A stretch of DNA of 34,170 bases from Holophagaceae bacterium (GTDB taxonomy: Bacteria; Acidobacteriota; Holophagae; Holophagales; Holophagaceae): assembly GCA_025353305.1 (NCBI GenBank), contig JANXQX010000097.1, positions 1 to 34,170 of the forward strand, read 5' to 3'. The notes under the pieces are model-generated. The model saw nothing but the letters and a program-made list of their open reading frames with translations. It did not search any database and was not told the origin of the DNA. Positions 15,977-23,434 of this stretch are shown in pieces. The number at the start of each line of letters is the position of its first letter. The first letter of the stretch is position 1. The position numbers and the translations under genes were made by a program.

Positions 15977-17129
15977 CAAATACCTACTGAAGGCTTGGAA
16001 TTTCATCTCTTCGTTCCAGCTCACCATCGTCTCCTTGGCCTTGCTCATGCTGCTGGTGTTGTTCTGCACGCTGGCTCAGGTGCCTCTGGGCACTTATGGC
16101 GCCGTCAACATGTACATGCGCAGTTTTCTCGTGTGGTGGGGACCCGAAGGCTCCACATGGATCATTCCGGTGTTCCCCGGCGGCTCGCTCGTGGGGCTCA
16201 TCCTTACCTTGAATCTCTTGGCCTCCACCTTCAAACGGCTTCAGCTCACCTGGGCCAAAGCAGGCCTATGGCTGGTTCACATCGGCCTGATCCTGCTGGT
16301 GTCGGCAGAATTCGTATCGGCGGCCTTGCAGGTGGATGACCGCATGGCCATCGAGCAGGGACAAACCGTCAATTACGTGGAAAATTCCCGCTCCATGGAA
16401 CTTGCCATCGTGGACGTGACCGATCCAAAGTCCGATGAGGTTTTTGCGGTTCCCGCAACCTTGCTGGCAAAATCCAGCACCGTGGCCCTGCCCGGCAGCC
16501 CTATCACATTAAACGTGAAGCACTTTTTCCCCAACGCCGAGCTGACCAACCGCGGCCCCATGGATCCTCCTTCCCTCGCCACCATGGGCGTCGGTGCGAG
16601 CGTCAAGATCGAGGAGCGGGCCGTCTCCTCCAATGAAAACGATTTGAACAACACCTCGGTATTCATTGAACCCGTGGCCGCTGGTCGCAGCTATGGGGTT
16701 TGGTTGGCCTCCATCGCTCTGGGCGCGCCTCAATCCTTTACCCACGAAGGGCATACCTACGCCATCTCCATCCGGCCCACGCGCCACTACCTTCCCTACG
16801 CCCTGACACTGAAAAAATTCAGCCACGACAAGTACCCGGGAACGGACATCCCCAAGAATTTCTCCAGCCTGGTGCAGATCTCCAATCCGTCCAAGGGAGA
16901 AGCGCGGGACGTATTGATCTACATGAACCAGCCCTTGCGCTATGAAGGCCGAACGTTCTACCAAGCCAGCTTCGGCAAAGGCGACACCCTCTCCATCTTG
17001 CAGGTTGTCGAGAATCCAGGCTGGTTGCTGCCCTATATTTCCTGCGTCCTGGTGACCATCGGTCTCCTGGTGCACTTCGCCATCATGTTGCGCCGTTCTC
17101 TCAAGCGACGGCAGGAGAAGGTGTCATGA
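15969..17129 (+). CDS. resB: Cytochrome c biogenesis protein ResB (Ccs1/CcsB)
   Basis: A 386-residue membrane component of the System II haem-handling complex, which with CcsA moves haem out and attaches it to apocytochrome c. The start is a TTG at 15969 inside the end of the lipoprotein gene, chosen because GGGAG (15956-15960) is eight bases upstream and the next residues (TNKYLLKAWNFISSFQL) are the family's N-terminus. Three N-terminal membrane helices (about 16-35, 53-75, 88-112, the last GLWLVHIGLILLV), a large periplasmic domain with YMNQPLRYEGRTFYQASF, and a final helix near the C-terminus (ISCVLVTIGLLVHFAIML) are visible. The C-terminal ATGA overlap couples it to ccsA. Confidence 0.92.
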   Translation: MTNKYLLKAWNFISSFQLTIVSLALLMLLVLFCTLAQVPLGTYGAVNMYMRSFLVWWGPEGSTWIIPVFPGGSLVGLILTLNLLASTFKRLQLTWAKAGLWLVHIGLILLVSAEFVSAALQVDDRMAIEQGQTVNYVENSRSMELAIVDVTDPKSDEVFAVPATLLAKSSTVALPGSPITLNVKHFFPNAELTNRGPMDPPSLATMGVGASVKIEERAVSSNENDLNNTSVFIEPVAAGRSYGVWLASIALGAPQSFTHEGHTYAISIRPTRHYLPYALTLKKFSHDKYPGTDIPKNFSSLVQISNPSKGEARDVLIYMNQPLRYEGRTFYQASFGKGDTLSILQVVENPGWLLPYISCVLVTIGLLVHFAIMLRRSLKRRQEKVS

Positions 17130-18889
17130 AACTCACCAAACTGCTCCCCTGGATTGTCGGCGTCGTAGCATTGTTTGCCGCCCTTTTCGCGGCTATGCCG
17201 CAGGGCAAAGTCAACGGGTTCGACATCAATGGCTTTGCCAAATTGCCCATCCTCGAAGGGGGCCGGGTTAAACCGCTTGATTCCGTGGCCAGGAATTCGC
17301 TGCTCCTTATTCGGGGCAAGCAGAGTGTCCGTTTTGAAGGGAAAACCATCAGCGCTGATCAATGGGCTCTGGATCTGATGTTCCGCCCTGAAGTGGCTGA
17401 TCGTCAGCCGGTGTTCAGGATTGATGATCCTGATGTGCTGGGTCTCATTGGCATGAAACAAACCTCAAATGCCTATTTCACCTTCGAGACCTTGGCTCCG
17501 CACATTGATGAACTCGAAAAACAGGCGAAGGTGGCGCAGCCCATTGATGCCAAGAAGCGCACCCGCTTTCAATCCGCCGTGGTGAATCTGTTCGAGCGCG
17601 TCTATATGTATTTCCGTCTGAAAAACACCCTGCAGCTCGCTGGAACACCCGGCCTTGCCGTGCAGATGCAAGCCGTGGCAGCGCCCCAGGCTGGGGAAAT
17701 GCACAGCGCCCTGACCCAGCTGGCGATGTTTCGCATTCTGCCTCCCTTGGCCGGACAAAAGGCGGATGCCTGGCAAAGCGTTGGCGAAGATCTACAGGCC
17801 GGTGCCACGGGCCGACCCCTCCACCCAGGCCTTGCGCCTCTCGCACGCATCGCAGCGGCTTATGGTGTGCAGGATGCGACTGCCTTCAACAACAGCGTGG
17901 CTGAATTCCAAGGCATCGTAACCAGCCTGAAGCCTGAGGCCATGAGCCACGCGAATAACGAAATCACTTTCAACCGTGCGCAGCCCTTCTACTTGGGCAT
18001 GGTGATCTACGTCCTGGCCTTGTTGACCATTTTTGTCTCCTGGCTTTGGAAGCAAGAGCTGCTTCAACCCACGGCCTTCGCCCTGCTGCTGGTGGGCGCC
18101 ATCGTGCACACCAGTGGGCTGGCTTTCCGCATCATCCTTCAGGGTCGCCCGCCGGTCACCAACCTTTACTCATCTGCGGTGTTCGTGGGCTGGGGTGCGG
18201 TGGTGTTGGGCATCGTTCTGGAACGGCTCTACAAGAAGGGCTTTGGCACTGCAGTTGCTGCTGCCGCTGGCTTCGGATCGCTCATCGTCGCTCAGCATCT
18301 GGCCGAAGGCGACACCATGGAAATGATGCGCGCGGTGCTGGATTCCAATTTCTGGCTTGCCACCCATGTCGTCACCATCACCATTGGCTACAGCGGAACC
18401 TTCCTGGCGGGCGCCATCGCCATCGCCTACACCCTGTGGAAACATATCGCTCCTGATCCCGATCCTGAGACCGGCAAGGCTCTGGTGGGCATGGCCTACG
18501 GCATCATCTGCTTTTCGCTTCTGTTCAGTTTCGTCGGCACCGTGTTGGGCGGCATTTGGGCGGATCAATCCTGGGGTCGCTTCTGGGGCTGGGATCCCAA
18601 GGAGAACGGCGCGCTGTTCATTGTTCTCTGGAACGCGATCATCCTGCACGCCCGCTGGTCAGGCATGGCCAGGGATCGCGGCATCATGACCATGGCGATT
18701 TTCGGCAACGTGATCACCAGCCTCTCCTGGTTCGGCGTGAACATGCTCGGAGTTGGCCTTCACTCTTACGGTTTCATGGATTCTGCCTTCTATGCCCTCT
18801 CCACCTTCATCGGCACTCAACTGTTGCTGATGGGTCTGTGCATGATGCCCCGGCGCTTCCAGTTCACGAAGCCCAGCGCCAAGGCCTGA
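17126..18889 (+). CDS. ccsA: Cytochrome c biogenesis protein CcsA (ResC), long form
   Basis: A 587-residue haem-handling protein of System II. The C-terminal half (about 288-575) is the normal CcsA core with multiple helices, the tryptophan-rich haem site WGRFWGWDPKENG (483-495), RPPVTNLYSSAVF before it, and flanking histidines H414 (THVVTI) and H546 (GLHSYGF) in the positions of the external haem ligands. The N-terminal 290 residues are an extra domain: one helix (7-24) then a large periplasmic part beginning GFAKLPILEGGRVKPLDSVARNSLL. This extension is known from the longer CcsA forms of several phyla, but its role is not established. It starts in an ATGA overlap with resB and ends just before the terminator at 18904. 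Confidence 0.94.
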   Translation: MKLTKLLPWIVGVVALFAALFAAMPQGKVNGFDINGFAKLPILEGGRVKPLDSVARNSLLLIRGKQSVRFEGKTISADQWALDLMFRPEVADRQPVFRIDDPDVLGLIGMKQTSNAYFTFETLAPHIDELEKQAKVAQPIDAKKRTRFQSAVVNLFERVYMYFRLKNTLQLAGTPGLAVQMQAVAAPQAGEMHSALTQLAMFRILPPLAGQKADAWQSVGEDLQAGATGRPLHPGLAPLARIAAAYGVQDATAFNNSVAEFQGIVTSLKPEAMSHANNEITFNRAQPFYLGMVIYVLALLTIFVSWLWKQELLQPTAFALLLVGAIVHTSGLAFRIILQGRPPVTNLYSSAVFVGWGAVVLGIVLERLYKKGFGTAVAAAAGFGSLIVAQHLAEGDTMEMMRAVLDSNFWLATHVVTITIGYSGTFLAGAIAIAYTLWKHIAPDPDPETGKALVGMAYGIICFSLLFSFVGTVLGGIWADQSWGRFWGWDPKENGALFIVLWNAIILHARWSGMARDRGIMTMAIFGNVITSLSWFGVNMLGVGLHSYGFMDSAFYALSTFIGTQLLLMGLCMMPRRFQFTKPSAKA

Positions 18890-18903
18890 TCCCAAATTAA
18901 AGA

Positions 18904-18953
18904 AGCCGCAGATGACGCAGATTCAACTGCGAAATCTGTGGCTGTATTTTTTT
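18904..18953 (+). terminator. Long hairpin terminator with iterated arm word (element A)
   Basis: Outer arms 18904-18913 and 18934-18943 pair over 10 bp (one G-T), and inner CGCAG/CTGCG at 18916-18920 and 18927-18931 pair over 5 bp. Seven T residues follow at 18947-18953. It lies between the convergent ccsA and SDR stop codons and can terminate ccsA. The left arm repeats the word CGCAGAT twice, the feature it shares with the three elements to the right. Confidence 0.85.
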
Positions 18954-18970
18954 CTGGATAGCTCCCGGCT

Positions 18971-19831
18971 TCAATCAGCTTTGCCCGCATCAAACGACAA
19001 CAGCGTGGGGTTCCGGCCCTGCAGGATGTCCTCCATGCGCACCTTGACGCCAGCCTTGGTGTCTGGATGGGTGAGGATGTAAAAGCATTCTGAGGCGATG
19101 GCCTCGAAGACTGCGTCGGCCACGCGATCCGGAGCAATGCCGGTGGCCGTGGCCTGCAGCACAGCGCTGGCGATTTTTGCGGAGACCTGGTCAAATTTTC
19201 TTAGATCACTGCGCTCGGCTTCCTCGCGGTTCCGTTCGGATTCCGCGATGCGGGTCTTCACCCAGGCGGGGCACAATACGGACACTTTCAGCCTGGAATC
19301 ACGCAAGGCCAGGTCGTGGTGCAGCACTTCCGAGAGCACCACCACCCCGTGTTTGCTCACGCTATAGGCCGCAAAGCCCGGCGTGGCCAGCAAGCCCGCG
19401 GCTGAAGCGGTGTTGATGATATGGCCTTCCTCGCCATCCGAAAGCATGCGCGGCACGAAGGCCTGCAGGCCGTGGATGACACCGTGGAGGTTCACGCCCA
19501 GCACCCAATTCCAGTCTTCCGAAGTCAATTCCCACGCGGGTTTGCAGAGCGCAACGCCGGCATTGTTCACCAGGAGATGCACCCGGTGGAAACGGGTGAA
19601 GGCAGCATCGGCCAGGGCTTTCACATCCTCGAAATTGGAGACATCGGTGGGAACGCCGACCACTTCCGCGCCCTGCCGCTTCAGCTCGGCCACCGTGCCC
19701 GCAAGGCTGGCCGCGTTGATGTCGGCCAGCACAAGTTTCATGCCTTCCTTGGCGGCACGCTGGGCGATGGCCCGGCCGATGCCCTCGGCCCCGCCGGTGA
19801 TGACCGCGATTTTGTTCTTGAGGTCTTCCAT
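18971..19831 (-). CDS. Short-chain dehydrogenase/reductase (classical SDR), downstream copy
   Basis: A 286-residue NAD(P)-dependent oxidoreductase. TGGAEGIG (12-19) is the nucleotide loop, LVNNAG (87-92) the central strand motif, and S143, Y156 and K160 (YSVSK) the catalytic triad. An aspartate at the end of strand 2 (LADIN, D37) favours NAD over NADP. A C-terminal extension of about 40 residues (DRVADAVFEAIASECFYILTHPD) resembles SDRs of the CsgA/Rv-type lipid dehydrogenases. It is the last gene of the acyl-CoA cluster, ten bases after the other SDR, with GGGAG five bases before the ATG. The substrate is unknown; a hydroxy- or oxo-acyl-CoA is likely from context. Confidence 0.9.
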   Translation of the reverse strand: MEDLKNKIAVITGGAEGIGRAIAQRAAKEGMKLVLADINAASLAGTVAELKRQGAEVVGVPTDVSNFEDVKALADAAFTRFHRVHLLVNNAGVALCKPAWELTSEDWNWVLGVNLHGVIHGLQAFVPRMLSDGEEGHIINTASAAGLLATPGFAAYSVSKHGVVVLSEVLHHDLALRDSRLKVSVLCPAWVKTRIAESERNREEAERSDLRKFDQVSAKIASAVLQATATGIAPDRVADAVFEAIASECFYILTHPDTKAGVKVRMEDILQGRNPTLLSFDAGKAD

Positions 19832-19841
19832 GGGCGCTCCC

Positions 19842-20603
19842 TCAGACCGTTAAATATCCGCCGTCCACGTTCAGGCACGTTCCCGTGGTATAGCTCGCGG
19901 CGTCGGAAACCAGATACAGCACCGCGCCCGCCATTTCATCGGGCTGGGCGATGCGGTGCAACGGGATGTGCTCCAGCGCCTTCTCCAGGATCATGGGATT
20001 GCCGGTCAAAGCCGAAGCGAACTTGGTGTCCGTGAAGCCCGGCAGCAGCGCATTGACGCGGATCTTCAGTGGTGCGCACTCCTTGGCGAAGGCCTGGGTC
20101 ATGGAAATCACTGCTGCCTTGGTGATGGAGTAGATGCCCTGGAAAGGTCCGGGGATGACACCATTCACCGACGCCACGTTCACAATGGCGCCGCCTTGCT
20201 TCATGAGCTTCGCACCACCCACGGACATGAAGAAATAGCCCCGGATGTTAACGTCCACGGTCTTCTGGAAAGCGCCCATGGGCGTGTCCAGGATGGGCCC
20301 GAAATAAGGATTGGCGGCAGCATTATTGACGAGGATGTCCAGGTGTCCGTGCTTGGAATCGATGACCTTGAAGATGGCTTCGATCTGGTCCACATCCCCG
20401 ATGTGGCAGCCCATGGCTTCCGCCGACCCACCGTCCGCCTTGATAGCGTCCACCACCGGTGTGCAATGCTCCGCCTTGCGGCTGGACACGATGACGTGGG
20501 CGCCATGGGCTGCCAACAGCGTCGCAATGGCCTCGCCAATGCCCCGGCTGGCGCCGGTCACCAAGGCGATCTTGCCGCTTAGATCGAAGGTGGGCTGGGT
20601 CAT
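19842..20603 (-). CDS. Short-chain dehydrogenase/reductase, upstream copy (DHRS4/FabG-like)
   Basis: A 253-residue SDR with TGASRGIG (16-23), LVNNAAANPYFGP (91-103), S145, Y158 and K162 (YSITK) and the C-terminal GTCLNVDGGYLTV typical of FabG/DHRS4-like enzymes. SSRK after strand 2 (40-43) suggests NADP. The NNAAANPYFGP variant of the NNAG motif is what peroxisomal DHRS4-type and related fatty-acyl SDRs use. GGAG precedes the ATG by six bases. It sits between the kinase gene and the second SDR; with LvaD of the levulinate pathway as precedent, it might reduce or oxidise a 4-oxo/4-hydroxy acyl-CoA, but this is inference. Confidence 0.92.
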   Translation of the reverse strand: MTQPTFDLSGKIALVTGASRGIGEAIATLLAAHGAHVIVSSRKAEHCTPVVDAIKADGGSAEAMGCHIGDVDQIEAIFKVIDSKHGHLDILVNNAAANPYFGPILDTPMGAFQKTVDVNIRGYFFMSVGGAKLMKQGGAIVNVASVNGVIPGPFQGIYSITKAAVISMTQAFAKECAPLKIRVNALLPGFTDTKFASALTGNPMILEKALEHIPLHRIAQPDEMAGAVLYLVSDAASYTTGTCLNVDGGYLTV

Positions 20604-20645
20604 GGGAGCTCCTGGTTCATCGGTATCGCGAATGAAAAGCTAACC

Positions 20646-20751
20646 ACGCGGAGGGGTGCGGGGAAAAGCGGAGGGTAGTGGAGAAGAACTTTCTTAACCC
20701 AATTTTCTTGTTCTTCTCCGCTGCCCTCCGCTTCGCCGCGACCCTCCGCGT
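20646..20751. repeat. Intergenic inverted repeat with iterated word GCGGAGGG (element B)
   Basis: Left arm 20646-20689 and right arm 20710-20751 pair in three blocks: ACGCGGAGGG with 20742-20751 (10 bp), GCGGAGGG 2068-type block at 20668-20675 with 20724-20731 (8 bp), and GGAGAAGAAC 20680-20689 with 20710-20719 (10 bp). The loop is 20 bases. It fills the gap between the SDR start and the kinase stop, both minus strand. Six T residues on the plus strand (20756-20761) follow the right arm. Confidence 0.9.
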
Positions 20752-20759
20752 TGTGTTTT

Positions 20760-21827
20760 TTAAGCTTTCGACGCCGCGATCTGCCTCAAACAGCGCTGCT
20801 CCAGGTAGTTCGTCATGTGGATGAAGCCTTTGAACGCTGGATTCGTGGTCTGGCCGTGATGGTAGCGGTAGTAGATCTGTTGCACGATCACCGCCAGCCG
20901 GAACAGGCCGTAGATCAGGTAGAAGGTGATGTCGTCCACCTTGCGCCCGGTCCGGGAAGCGTAGTAGTCAATGGCCTCCTGCCGCGTGAGCATTCCCGGC
21001 AGGTGCGTGGGTTGGCGGCGCATGCGCTTGAAGGTCTCGTCGTCGTCCGCCTGGACCCAGTAGGCCAGCGAGTTCCCGAGGTCCATTAACGGATCGCCCA
21101 ACGTCGCCATCTCCCAGTCCAGCACGCCGATGACGTTCATGGGGTGCTCCGGATCCAAAACCACATTATCGAAGCGGAAATCATTGTGGATCAGGCAGGT
21201 GGCACTGTCTTGGGTTGGCATATTCGCCGCGAGCCACGCCATCACACTTTCAAAATCCACCGCATTTTCCGTGCGGGCCTTGCGATAGCGGTCGCTCCAA
21301 CCGGATATCTGGCGTTGCACGTAACCATCACCCTTGCCAAGTGATTCCAACCCCGCGGCCTTCCAATCCACCTGATGCAGCTCGATGAGCTTGTCGAGAA
21401 CGTTGAGGCAAAGCTGGCGCGTGTCGGCTTCGTTGAGATCCAATCCCTCCGGCAGGTCCTGGCGTGGGATCAGCCCCCGGATGCGCTCCATCACATAGAA
21501 TTCGCTGCCCATAACCGCCACGTCCTCGCAAAAGGCCAGCACCTCTGGAACGTAGGGATAGTGCTGCTTCAGAGCCGCCATGATGCGCGCTTCCCGTCCC
21601 ATATCGTGGGCGCTCTTCGCCTTGTGCCCGAACGGCGGCCGCCGCAGCACCAGCTCGCGGTTCTCGTAGCGAACCAAATACGTCAGATTCGAAGCACCGC
21701 CAGGAAACTGGCTGATGGCTGGGACACCCACAAGGCTCGGATCCAGGCTTTTCAAGAATTCATCAACGGCCAGAATGGGCAGGTCCTCACCGCTGCGAAT
21801 AGGGCCTGATTCATCGATCAAAGGCAC
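20760..21827 (-). CDS. APH/choline-kinase-fold phosphotransferase (ACAD10/11 N-domain type, LvaA-like)
   Basis: A 355-residue small-molecule kinase. I start it at GTG 21827 because GGAG lies five bases upstream; the open frame continues upstream into a repeat through a TTG without a ribosome site. Seen: FPGGASNLTYLVRY (41-54) and LVLRRPPFG (59-67) of the N-lobe, HNDFRFDN at 214-221 (catalytic D216, N221) and VLDWEMATLGDPLMDL with D237 (metal). The DWExATxGDPLxDL block and the LRRPP segment match the kinase domain fused to acyl-CoA dehydrogenase in ACAD10/ACAD11 and the stand-alone LvaA. The dehydrogenase gene lies directly upstream. The expected reaction is phosphorylation of the 4-hydroxyl of a 4-hydroxyacyl-CoA; antibiotic resistance is unlikely. 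Confidence 0.88.
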   Translation of the reverse strand: MPLIDESGPIRSGEDLPILAVDEFLKSLDPSLVGVPAISQFPGGASNLTYLVRYENRELVLRRPPFGHKAKSAHDMGREARIMAALKQHYPYVPEVLAFCEDVAVMGSEFYVMERIRGLIPRQDLPEGLDLNEADTRQLCLNVLDKLIELHQVDWKAAGLESLGKGDGYVQRQISGWSDRYRKARTENAVDFESVMAWLAANMPTQDSATCLIHNDFRFDNVVLDPEHPMNVIGVLDWEMATLGDPLMDLGNSLAYWVQADDDETFKRMRRQPTHLPGMLTRQEAIDYYASRTGRKVDDITFYLIYGLFRLAVIVQQIYYRYHHGQTTNPAFKGFIHMTNYLEQRCLRQIAASKA

Positions 21828-21871
21828 AAGGACTCCGCAGAGGTTGAACTGAAAAAGAAAAAAATGAATCG

Positions 21872-21952
21872 CCGGGGACAAAAAAGGATTTACGGGGATG
21901 AAAGCAAATACCAGCCTTGTTCTTGTCCCCGTTCATCCCCGTCCATCCCCGG
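21872..21952. repeat. Intergenic inverted repeat with iterated word CGGGGATGA (element C)
   Basis: The right arm carries three copies of the complement of CGGGGA at 10-11-bp steps (21925-21931, 21935-21941, 21946-21952); the left arm carries two (21872-21878, 21893-21899). Pairings are ACGGGGATGAA 21892-21902 with 21932-21942 (11 bp, perfect) and CCGGGGA with 21946-21952; CGGGGACAA 21873-21881 can alternatively pair with 21923-21931. It separates the dehydrogenase stop from the kinase start. Confidence 0.85.
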
Positions 21953-21964
21953 TAAAAAAGCTTT

Positions 21965-23200
21965 TCATTTTTTCGGTATCTCCATCCCCGCCTTCTCCGC
22001 CTGCGCTTTGAGTTCCCCCTTGGCGATGGACGCGCGGTGCACTTCGTCGGGGCCGTCGGCTAGGCGTAGCATTCTTGCGTAGGCGTAGAGGCCCGTCAGC
22101 GGAAAATCATCGCTGAGGCCGGCGCCGCCGTGCATCTGGATGGCCTGATCGATGACCAGCTGCGCCATGTTGGGCGCTATGACTTTGATCTGCGATATCT
22201 CGCTTTTGGCGCCCTTCACGCCGACGGTGTCCATCAGCCACGCAGCCTTGAGCGTGAGCAGGCGCGCTTGTTCGATGGCCATGCGGGCATTGGCGATGAT
22301 GTCGCGGTTGCCCCCCAGCAGCGCCAGGGGCTTGCCGAAAGCAATGCGCGTGAGGGAGCGCTGGCACATGAGTTCCAGGGCCCGCTCGGCGGCGCCGATG
22401 ATGCGCATGCAATGGTGGATGCGGCCCGGCCCTAAGCGCCCCTGCGCGATCTCAAACCCGCGGCCGGGCCCACTGATGAAATTTTCGATGGGCACTCGAA
22501 CATCCGTGAAGCTCACTTCGCCGTGGCCGTAGGGCTCGTCCAGGGCGCCGAAGACTGGCACCATGCGTTCGACTTTCAGGCCCGGCGCATCGAGGGGCAC
22601 CAGCACCATGGAATGCTGCGAATATTTCGGCGCGCCGGGGTCCGTGAGCCCCATGAAGATGACGAAGGCGCAGTTGGGATGGCCAATGCCGCTGCTCCAC
22701 CACTTGCGCCCATTGATGACGATTTCATCCCCCTTTAAGACCGCCGTGGCCCGCATGTTGGTGGCGTCGCTGGATGCCACCTCCGGCTCGGTCATGCAGA
22801 ATGCCGAACGGATCTTGCCTTCCAAAAGTGGCTTCAGCCAGCGCTTCTGTTGTTCTTTGGAACCGTACTGCACTAGCACTTCCATGTTCCCCGTGTCCGG
22901 CGCGTTGCAATTGAAGACTTCAGGCGTGATGAGCGAGCGGCCCATCAGTTCCGCCAGAGGCGCGTACTCCAGGTTCGTGAGTCCCGCGCCGAATTCGGTG
23001 TCCGGCAAGAACAGGTTCCACAGCCCCGCGGCCTTCGCTTTGGCCTTCATCTCCTCCATGATCGGCGGCACATTCCAGGGCTGTGTCCCGCGCTTCAGTT
23101 GCGAGAGATAGGTTTCCTCAAACGGCGTGACGTGCTCGGTGATGAAGGCTGACACGCGGGCGATGAAATCGCGGGCCTTGGGGGAGTGGGCGAAATCCAT
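21965..23200 (-). CDS. Acyl-CoA dehydrogenase, ACAD10/11 (LvaC-like) type
   Basis: A 411-residue FAD enzyme. The ATG at 23200 is chosen for its GGAG six bases upstream; the frame opens six codons earlier at a [19 protein letters not shown] (134-149) and WWSSGIGHP (167-175) form the flavin/substrate region, and [22 protein letters not shown] (split at 254-274) with AFGKPL is the ACAD11-type helical core. The usual catalytic glutamate of YEGT is replaced by D382 in ADGPDEVH, as in ACAD10/11. That subfamily is known to act on 4-phosphoacyl-CoAs, removing phosphate to leave an enoyl-CoA. It heads the minus-strand cluster with the kinase and two SDRs, separated from the kinase by element C. Confidence 0.93.
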   Translation of the reverse strand: MDFAHSPKARDFIARVSAFITEHVTPFEETYLSQLKRGTQPWNVPPIMEEMKAKAKAAGLWNLFLPDTEFGAGLTNLEYAPLAELMGRSLITPEVFNCNAPDTGNMEVLVQYGSKEQQKRWLKPLLEGKIRSAFCMTEPEVASSDATNMRATAVLKGDEIVINGRKWWSSGIGHPNCAFVIFMGLTDPGAPKYSQHSMVLVPLDAPGLKVERMVPVFGALDEPYGHGEVSFTDVRVPIENFISGPGRGFEIAQGRLGPGRIHHCMRIIGAAERALELMCQRSLTRIAFGKPLALLGGNRDIIANARMAIEQARLLTLKAAWLMDTVGVKGAKSEISQIKVIAPNMAQLVIDQAIQMHGGAGLSDDFPLTGLYAYARMLRLADGPDEVHRASIAKGELKAQAEKAGMEIPKK

Positions 23201-23229
23201 GAGGGGCTCCGGGTTCAAGAAAAATAATG

Positions 23230-23385
23230 ACGCGAAGGTGGCGAAGGAAGCGAAGGTTAAGAAGCAAAGAATGCTCTGTCTCCACAGTTCTAGAGCAATT
23301 CTTTTTCGTGAAAAGCGCTCACTTCGTCACCTGACCATTAAACACGTGTTTCTTCACAGCCTTCGCTCCTTCGCACCCTTCGCGT
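23230..23385. repeat. Intergenic inverted repeat with iterated word GCGAAGG (element D)
   Basis: Three successive words in the left arm pair with three in the right arm: ACGCGAAGG 23230-23238 with 23377-23385 (9 bp), GCGAAGGA 23241-23248 with 23367-23374 (8 bp), GCGAAGG 23250-23256 with 23360-23366 (7 bp). The loop is about 100 bases, longer than in the others. It lies between the divergent dehydrogenase and rarA genes, so it is not a simple terminator. Confidence 0.9.
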
Positions 23386-23434
23386 AGTGGCTTTTCGATG
23401 GGCGATTAGGTTTCTGTACGACTACTCTGGAACC

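Noticed and set aside
20760..21827. The APH-fold kinase as an antibiotic-resistance gene
   Set aside because: Its motifs and its neighbour match the ACAD10/11 kinase domain, and there is no mobile-element context.
23230..23385. The iterated GCGAAGG words taken as a CRISPR array
   Set aside because: The units are only 7-9 bases with 1-3-base spacers and form an inverted, not a direct, array; there are no cas genes.
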